From Hydrangea macrophylla (lineage: Eukaryota > Streptophyta > Magnoliopsida > Cornales > Hydrangeaceae): 64,000 nucleotides of DNA. The stretch covers positions 98,475,887-98,539,886 of the forward strand of contig CM066989.1 in NCBI GenBank assembly GCA_033977485.1. Reading direction: 5' to 3'. Position numbers and translations under genes: made by a program. This document shows, piece after piece, positions 57,345-64,000 of this stretch (its first letter is position 1; each line of letters begins with the position of its first letter). The notes below the pieces were generated by a model that saw only the letters and a list, made by a program, of their open reading frames with translations, was not told the origin of the DNA and did not search any database.

Positions 57345-58430
57345 TTAAAGCCCTGACTTCGTCCTCCAACACCCCACCCTAGCTTCCAATTCCTTAACAG
57401 TAATCTCTAGAGCGTGAGAATCTATTTCTTGCATGGAAGAATCTGCCTGTAGAAGGTCATCCTGCCTCTCTACCTTCTGTAAACGCTCTTCCAGATTCTC
57501 CAGTGAAAGCCCTGCCCAGGAGTTGGGCACATCTGGATCAGCATGCGCCTCCGATCGAGCCTTATTCGGGGGAAGAAGAGATTCAACTCCGGTCACCTTC
57601 TCCTTCCCTTTCCTGGACGGAATAGGCAGTGGATTAGCATCCGTTGAAGAATCAGTACTAATAGAAAGAGAAATCGGGCCCTCAGACGAAGTAACCCTGT
57701 TCACGAGACGCAAGCCGGAAGCCATAGATCTGGTAACCAGCGTGATCCGGAAGCAACCACAACAGGAGCTGTGATCGGAGCATCACCCCCAACCCCTCCT
57801 CAACCGGACCCACATTAACAAGGGGATTCACCAGATCAGAGAACGTAAGATCAGCTTTGACGGCTCAGTTGATCGCCTCTTCATCAGCAATAGTGGTAGC
57901 TATATCGTGAAAAATGGCATAGGACGCCTTGCAGAGCTCAAGATCAAAAGAGCGTGGAGGGTAAATAGAGGGATCCACTAGCCAGTTGCCGGAGAAACGA
58001 CCCAAGGGAATTGGTGTCAGTTCTTGTTTGGGAAGTCTAGACCCCAGACTAGATGTTTTCCTTCCACACCAACCCGTAAGTAAGGATCTCCACGATCAAT
58101 GTTCAAGGTATAACACCTGGCAACATCAGTAGAATGAAGAAGTATACCAAGACGCTGGTTTAATGCTGCGATGCCCCAAAGAAGACGTGCAAGATTCGGA
58201 TGACACTTGATCAGTGGGAAGCGTAATCCTTGCAAGAGATCACAAAATGAGGTAGAAAAAGGGAAACGCAACCCCACTATTAACAACAAATAGCTGCTAA
58301 TAGCGACTGAAGGGAAGGCTGCGTCTTCCCCCTTAACGTAAGGACGAATTTTAATGTCAGGAGGGATTTTGCAATCCCTCCTGAAAGCAGTGAGTCCTTC
58401 ACTGGAAGTCAAGTTAACTCGAGAAGCCAT
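57345..58430 (-). pseudogene. Antisense ORF of the Tat-like element
   Basis: On the strand opposite to pol, ATG 58430 opens a 137-codon frame (MASRVNLTSSEGLTAFRRDC). It has FPFSTSFCDLLQGLRFPLIK, NLARLLWGIAAL and GDPYLRVGVEGKHLVWGLDF. A frame change near 58017 lets it continue, and a last piece (57725-57345) ends in a coiled coil. The first part resembles the plant 'putative gypsy type transposon' family (Transposase_28, from memory). Antisense ORFs between pol and the 3' LTR are known in Tat/Grande-type elements; their role is unknown. Confidence 0.6.
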
Positions 58431-58736
58431 GCAGAAGAGTTTGGAGGTTACGATCGAAGAGGATGTAAAGGTTACAGAAGACGTACAACTACTTACTAGG
58501 AGCCCAAGAACCTATATATGGACTTACAGTACTCCCTAGGGTACGTCTCCCAACGTGGGCAAATGATGATTGTGTTAAATGGCAGAAAGAACCTGCACCG
58601 TCAGATTCATCAGCGAGCATATGAATGGTTAGATTCAACGAATCTACCAAAAAGAATGTGTCAGTTGAGATCATACGAGATCAAGTGCATTTAATGTGAT
58701 ATGACGACCTATGCCATTACAGGCCCACATAATAAA

Positions 58737-58984
58737 GAAAGATTTACTCTAAGTGTTCAGGTTAGGTCAAGGTTACACGCTTTAAACCTGATCTCAAATC
58801 TAGAGAAATCAAGAAAGAGAGATTTATTCTAAGTGTTCAGGTCAGGTCAAGGTTATACGCTTTAGACCTAATCTCAAATCTAGAGAAATCAAGAAAGAGA
58901 GATTTACTCTAAGTGTTCAGGTCAGGTCAGGTCAAGCTTACACGCTTTAGACCTCATCTCAATTCTAGAGAAATCAAGAAAGAA
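58737..58984 (-). repeat. Three ~85-bp repeats upstream of the antisense ORF
   Basis: Same units as 44753-45017, here on the minus strand. They lie upstream of the antisense ORF start and so may be part of its promoter or leader. One unit has an extra GGTCA. Confidence 0.85.
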
Positions 58985-59599
58985 GGATGATGATGCCGAA
59001 AATTGGTAAGAGAGATTCAAAGAGAGATATTGAGACACAATCAATTGTATGTGGTTCGGCCCCGTTAATGAGGTGACCTATGTCCACAGGTGCGTCAGAG
59101 CGCTTCACTAGTAGATCACCGGCAGGCCTGGTGAGACAACAGTTAGGACGACACTACCAGTAAAACCGACCGGGTGTATGCGTATTAATGAGTCAAGATA
59201 TTATTCTTTAGGTTAAGAATGCTATCCCCTGTTAAGAGGGTAGGCGGTCTCTTTTATAGATGTAAGAGTTCACTTGTACATGGTAAGTATACAGATTTGG
59301 AATCCTAATCTAATTGCAATTCATCTTCACAAATTTAGGAGAGTTTCCTTAGTAGTTTAGGAAACTGTTGACTCTTCCTTAACCGAGTTCTGACCAGATA
59401 AGAAAACTGCTGAGAGGCTTGGCCTGGGCCGCGCCTCGTAGAGAACTGCTGCGCCTCATGCCAGGGCTGTGTGAACATCCCATGCGGTAACGGTGGAAGA
59501 CCTCGGGATTGAGGGCCGCAAGTGCCCATTCCGGATAGTCTGGATCCTTCGCTACTAACGTGGCGGTTTAGCTTTATCAGAATATTTCTGGACGTATCA

Positions 59600-60464
59600 G
59601 TTGCCCCCCATTTCAAAGTTGATGTGATGTCCCATCAGATGTGGTTTGAAAATTAAGACTACTTCCAAGGAACCGTCTAGTAAGAGGCCGGGACTCTACC
59701 CGCGGTGGGACCGGTTGTAGGGGTCAGCCAGGGTATGGACCGAGCGGTGGCCTTGTGGGCCTGAGTCCTACCTCTGCCATATGTCAACTGGTCACTGGCT
59801 TGGTCAGGATCCAATGATGCCAGCGTGGAAGTAACCGAGCCGTTTGTGTGGTAATCGAACCATCTCATCATGCATTTAATGCGCGCGCCTTTTGAGGCGA
59901 TGCTTCACGTGCCCGAGGCGACAACTGTCAGCAACTTTAGGCGGGAAAGTGTAGGAGCCGTTGGATCTGTTTTGATCTGAGCCGTCCGTGGTTCTCATAC
60001 AAAGGATACTTGTCTATTTCTTGAACTCTTTGCTGCCAAGATATAGATTACCGAGCGGTTTAAGAGCGAAAAAGTCCCCGGTCAAGACTTCCGAGCCCTT
60101 TCTTGCATTGATTTTTGTAAGTTCCTTTCCTTTCCAAGCTTCAGTTCGTTAAATTCCTTCTTTCCCCTTTTCTTTTCTTTCTGGAGTGAGGCTGGAGGGA
60201 ACAAACCCAGTAGGATTCCAGCGGGAGTGGGATTTTTTCCTCCTTAGGTTTTGTTTCTTCTTCTGCTCAGGAGGCACCTTAGGGCAGCTGAGCCGAACGG
60301 GTGTTCCCAGAGTAGTCTTAAGAGAGTGTCACCTAGTGTTAAGGACCATTCACTCTTTGCCTTTTAGGTTAGTGGCCCTGCCCCCTTTGTGTATTAGGCT
60401 CGGGGTCTCTGACCCATACTTAGGCCATCATCTACTACCTCGCCCCATAGTAGGAGATTTAGAG
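59600..60464. other. Non-coding stretch between LTR and antisense ORF
   Basis: GC-richer than its surroundings. It probably holds the promoter and leader of the antisense ORF; TTTTTGTAAGTTCC (~60112) could be a donor of a leader intron. No conserved frame. Confidence 0.4.
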
Positions 60465-61828
60465 ATGGAACATTTTGATTTTGATTCCGCGTCTAGGTCG
60501 GAGGATGAGCAGTCCTGATCGGGAACTCCCGACACAAGTTTTAGTCCGCCTTCTCTAACCCCCTCAGACCATCAGAGTGAGGGAAGAATCCCCGTTCGTG
60601 TTTCCGAGAGCGAGTCTGACCAGGAAGCCCCCGTTGCTTCCTTTCCCGAGGCGCAGGTGATGAGACACCGGGGAGACCTGACCCCAGGGTGGTGTTCGCC
60701 TGCGAGTCTACCCCCTCCATCCTGGGCTCCCAAGATCTCATGCACATTAGGGAGAGGTATTCTCTCCCTGATGGTTGTTCTTTAGCCGTTAACCCCGGTG
60801 GAGCACACCTCTACCAGTCAGGCTTCGTCACCCTGTTTGAGGATGCACTGATGGCTGGCCTCCGCCTCCCACTTCACCCAGTTGCCCGAGACATCTTGAT
60901 TTACCTCAGGATTGCTCCCGGGCAGTTAGCTCCCAATGGGTGGAGATTCTTGATGGGGTCAATCTCCCTTTGGCCCCAAGCCTTCGGGTATGAACTCACC
61001 CTTCAAGAGTTCCAGTGGGTGCACCGTCCATTCCCATTATACCGGGAAATTGGGTTCTTTTCTTTAGCAGCCCGACAGGGCAGAAAGATCATTTTCAACT
61101 GCCCGAGCAATAACAAGGGATGGAAGAGCAATATCTTCCAGGTGTCCACCCTTGGTCTTTGCGACCTGGCCCCGGGAAGCCAGCTAAGGACTTCCTGGGC
61201 GGGGGAATTAAGGGGTAAGACCGTTCGGTATGCCCTTTTTTTTTTTGCTCTTCTTTACTTCAGAAGGTTGTATATCTGCTAACTGTTTCCATGTTTTCGG
61301 TTGCAGCTGGGTCAACCAACTCTCTAGAGATCCCCGGGGAGTGCCAGGCCAGGGTCTTAGGTTTGGTGGACTTGCCAACCAACATCTGGAACGTACTGTC
61401 CTAGACGGGCGACTTTGTCCAGTCCTATTCTCCAGAGGAACCCGTCGAAGCCCCCACTTTCTCTCCTATCATTCCTGGTGAGTGTCTGGGATATCTATCT
61501 TTCCGTTCCACACTTCCGTCTTTGTTGCCTCCTCCGTTTGCTTATCGGGTAATTTTCTTCTCTGCAGAGATGGCTCCTAAGAGGGATTTGGAGCGGCTGA
61601 GGGCTAGACAGGACGCTGCCGCTGCTGCTGCTGTTGCCGCCTGGTTGGTGGTGACTCAGGGAAAAAGGCCCGCTACTGAGGCGCTGGGTGGCGAGCACCC
61701 TTTGAGGCGAATTCGCCACGGGATGGATAACCATCCGGAACTCGTGGGGACATCAAATCCCCACGTGGTAGCTGTGGAGGAGATAACTCCCCGGGCGGGC
61801 GTGCCGTCCGGTCTACCTATGGGGGGAC
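60465..61828 (+). pseudogene. Intron-containing antisense ORF (Transposase_28-like)
   Basis: ATG 60465 starts MEHFDFDSASRSEDEQS and meets TGA at 60516. An acidic Ser-rich stretch and a frame change near 60690 follow, then the conserved domain: HIRERYSLPDGCSLAVNPGG, MAGLRLPLHPVARDILIYL, IAPGQLAPNGWRFL. Two introns look plausible: 61228-61304 (GTATGC...TTGCAG) and 61480-61566 (GTGAGT...CTGCAG). The next exon has MAPKRDLERLRARQ and an Ala run. A start inside the domain at 60689 gives 197 codons. The piece is cut at ~61829. Confidence 0.6.
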
Positions 61829-64000
61829 TGTGGATATCGCAAGTTCTCTTACCCACAGCTTTTCTTTTAAAATTCTTTTAAAATTTCAAAATCAAATGAG
61901 TCGCCACTTAATTTTTTAAAAGGAAAATTAAGAAACCATTTAAAAGGAAACTGATCTTTTGCGAAACCAAAGATTAACTAGGTCCGGGGATTATGGAATG
62001 AGAGAGGAAGGAGCCCGTCGGACTAAAACACCCTCTCTCATCCTATCTTGCGATAGGCCGCTACTGAACATCCTTTTAATTGAATTATTAATTTAAGTGT
62101 GCCCTCAACTAATACATATATATAAATATCACAAAAGCATGTCCAAAGGGTGTAAAATTGTAATTGACAAAATATCATTCAAAAGCCAAGTAGTTCAGGT
62201 AGCAAGCGATATGATATGCAATAGAGAATAAGTGAACTTACCCGGGGTCCAGCAGCGATATTAAATGTGCAATGCATGCGGACAAAAGAAAATCCTAAAA
62301 AGGAGTCTCTAATCACGTATACACATAAGACAAAACCTAATTCTAAGGTGTCGCGCATTAAGTCGAAAAATCAATAAAAATCAAAGAATGCAATAAATTA
62401 GAGAGGGGTTGAGAAATCGTACCTCGATAGCGCTACAAAACAAAGGGTTAGTCCACATAATATACAAGATATAAAATTGGATCTTGAATAACAATCCTAG
62501 ACTTCTAGCTTAGATCTATTAAGTATAGTTAAATCTAAAGTATACAAGTCCTAATTACAAGCATTAAACTATATGGATGAATATGTACATGAATAAGAAT
62601 AAATCATGAAATGCTCAATGACTTGGATTATTTAAACCTTGAATTCAAGCTTAACTAATCATTATTAAAACATGTTTTGAACCTTAATTCATGAAAATAT
62701 CATCTAAGCCATTATTCACAAGATTGATGAAAACCATTGCAGAATTCTAGAAATCGCTAGGAGCAGGTCATATCTTTGGAAAATGGAAAAACATGGTTCT
62801 TGTGGTTTGATCTTGATGATTTCGGATATGATATGCCTCTATGAGTCTAGTTTACAACCCAAAAAGAAAATCAAAGTTTCAACGGTTAGATCTCCGGGAA
62901 TTGGGAAGAAACCAGACATCACTCAGCATTTTACAACCCTCTGTCCAGCGTTCTTGCACGATTTTCTAAAAATAGCAAAAAGTTCCAAAATGCTTTGTTA
63001 TTTTTAGGGAGACTTCCTGACACATTAATCTACTTAGAAAAAATTATTTTGGGCCACAAATACTTTATTAGAACCCCGATTTACGTATTTCAAAATAATG
63101 TTACTGTTCTGAAATTCTGGACAGATTATTGTTGCCTCACAAAACTCATGATCAAACCATTTTAAACATGAAATCATCTTAAAACAAAAATTACAGCGGT
63201 AGATCATTGTGTTATTAACACTTTCCCGTTGGTTTCACTTGATTTCAACGGTTAGATTTTGAACTAAAAATCTTTGATCAAAAACAGTTTGTGAACTCAC
63301 TGTTTTCATTTATCAAGCTCAACTTTTACTTGGTGACTCCAACTATTAAACTATGAAGTTGGATTTAAACCAAGCCACTTCTCCTACCATTTGATGGTCA
63401 TTGGAGGCTAAAGACCTCTATTTTCATAGATTTCAAATGAAGTATGGATAGACTTCATGAAATCTACAAGGTAGGGAATCTAAACCATGGAGATGGGCCT
63501 AGACTTAAAACTACATTCTTCTACCATTTGATGGTCATTGGAGATGAATATATGGCTAACATTCATGAGTCTCAAAGGAATATAGAAAGGATTCCATGAA
63601 ACATCAAGTTAGAGGACCTAAGTCATGAGTATGGACTTAGATTCATCTATTTATTTGTGAAATGAAGTGGTGATCAAACCTTGACTCTCATGTGAAGCAT
63701 GAGCTTACATGGGATTCAAAGGATCATACTCAAGAGATTTCAAGGGAGATATTGAAGATCTCCAAGAATCTCAAGAGAAAGAAAATAAACAAAGCAATAA
63801 AAAAAAGAATTAGAAACAAAGGCTCTTAAGCTTATTTGACAAACAAAGAGAATAACAAAAGGGTTTTAGGATTAGAGTTTCAAAAGAGAGTAAGTAAATA
63901 GTCCATGGTTAGAGGATCACCTCCAAATTATCCTCAAAGTTCTCTCTTCTTTGAAGATCTTCCAAGCTCTTCTAGTTTTCTCAACTCTTTTTTTTTTTCT
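61829..64000 (+). mobile_element. Start of a further LTR-type sequence, runs off the window
   Basis: From TGTGGATATCGCAAG (61829) the composition changes abruptly from GC-rich coding to AT-rich. GAGTCGCCACTTAATTTTT (~61901) and TCATCCTATCTTGCGATAGG (~62038) recall a widespread plant gypsy LTR. At ~63379-63600 two ~155-bp units share CTACCATTTGATGGTCATTG. No gene is seen to the right edge. Strand and family are uncertain. Confidence 0.5.

Larger units (their letters stand above)
43355..58987 (+). mobile_element. Decayed Tat-like Ty3/gypsy element, host of the insertion nest
   Basis: Order on the plus strand: 5' LTR, primer site (43867), coiled-coil frame, 85-bp repeats, gag, protease, RT, RNase H, integrase, antisense ORF, 85-bp repeats in the opposite orientation. 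RT before integrase, the TGGCGCCGTCTGTG primer site and an antisense ORF after pol fit the Tat lineage. The 3' LTR is not in view because another element begins at 58988. A copia element splits gag at 46424-52936. Many CAG-to-TAG changes make it a dead copy. Confidence 0.8.
58988..61828 (-). mobile_element. Gypsy element related to 24797-28472, right side interrupted
   Basis: It opens with an LTR (58988-59599, 612 bp) whose wording follows the 559-bp LTR at 24797 (TGATGATGCC.AAAATTGGTA, GTGGTTCGGCCC.GTTAATGA, CGTATCA). A purine tract on the minus strand (AAATGGGGGGCAAC, 59600-59613) marks this as the 3' LTR of a minus-strand element. Its antisense ORF (60465-61828) follows. At ~61829 another sequence begins. 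The right end lies outside the window. Confidence 0.75.

Overview
The window is plant nuclear DNA, most likely from a eudicot. It holds four host genes with plant-type products and GT-AG introns, and about two thirds of it is transposable elements. I cannot name the species. An asterid-like repeat landscape is only an impression. No rRNA, tRNA, CRISPR array or bacterial feature was found.

Layout. At 1-128 (minus) lies the first coding piece of a small-heat-shock/RTM2-like gene that runs off the left edge. At 1429-4828 is a non-autonomous hAT-type element with a perfect 8-bp target duplication; its interior is a giant palindrome built of ~276-bp tandem repeats. A four-exon V-ATPase assembly factor gene (VMA12 type) spans 6577-11180 on the minus strand, with MITEs in its introns and a 1-nt frameshift in the last exon. 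From 11.4 to 14.4 kb there are MITEs, a Helitron-like 3' end and no convincing gene. At 14425-22910 is a young Ty3/gypsy element with gag and protease but no reverse transcriptase. A CACTA-type terminus ends at 24681. A gag-only gypsy element (24797-28472) and an almost complete Ty1/copia element (28938-33591) follow, joined by a tandem amplification of the copia 5' junction.

Two more host genes follow. At 34092-34952 (plus) is an intronless ATL-type RING-H2 E3 ligase. At 36544-43086 (minus) is a four-exon chloroplast RNA-binding protein with two RRMs, whose introns hold hAT-like and other MITEs.

From ~43.36 kb to the right edge is a nest of retrotransposons. A decayed Tat-like Ty3/gypsy element is split by a gag-only copia element (46424-52936), which is itself split by a solo LTR (49557-50872) of the 14-22 kb gypsy family. 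The outer element is cut on its right by another gypsy element (from 58988, LTR related to the 24797-28472 element), which in turn is cut at ~61829 by a further LTR-like sequence running off the window. Target duplications GTATA, GCTCA, TATTA, ATCCT and AGGAT make most of these boundaries exact.

The best candidates for something undescribed are the palindromic hAT element with 276-bp repeats, the TCGCGCGA-rich gag-protease-only gypsy family, and the 237-bp flank-plus-LTR tandem array. The host genes have no visible functional link to each other.
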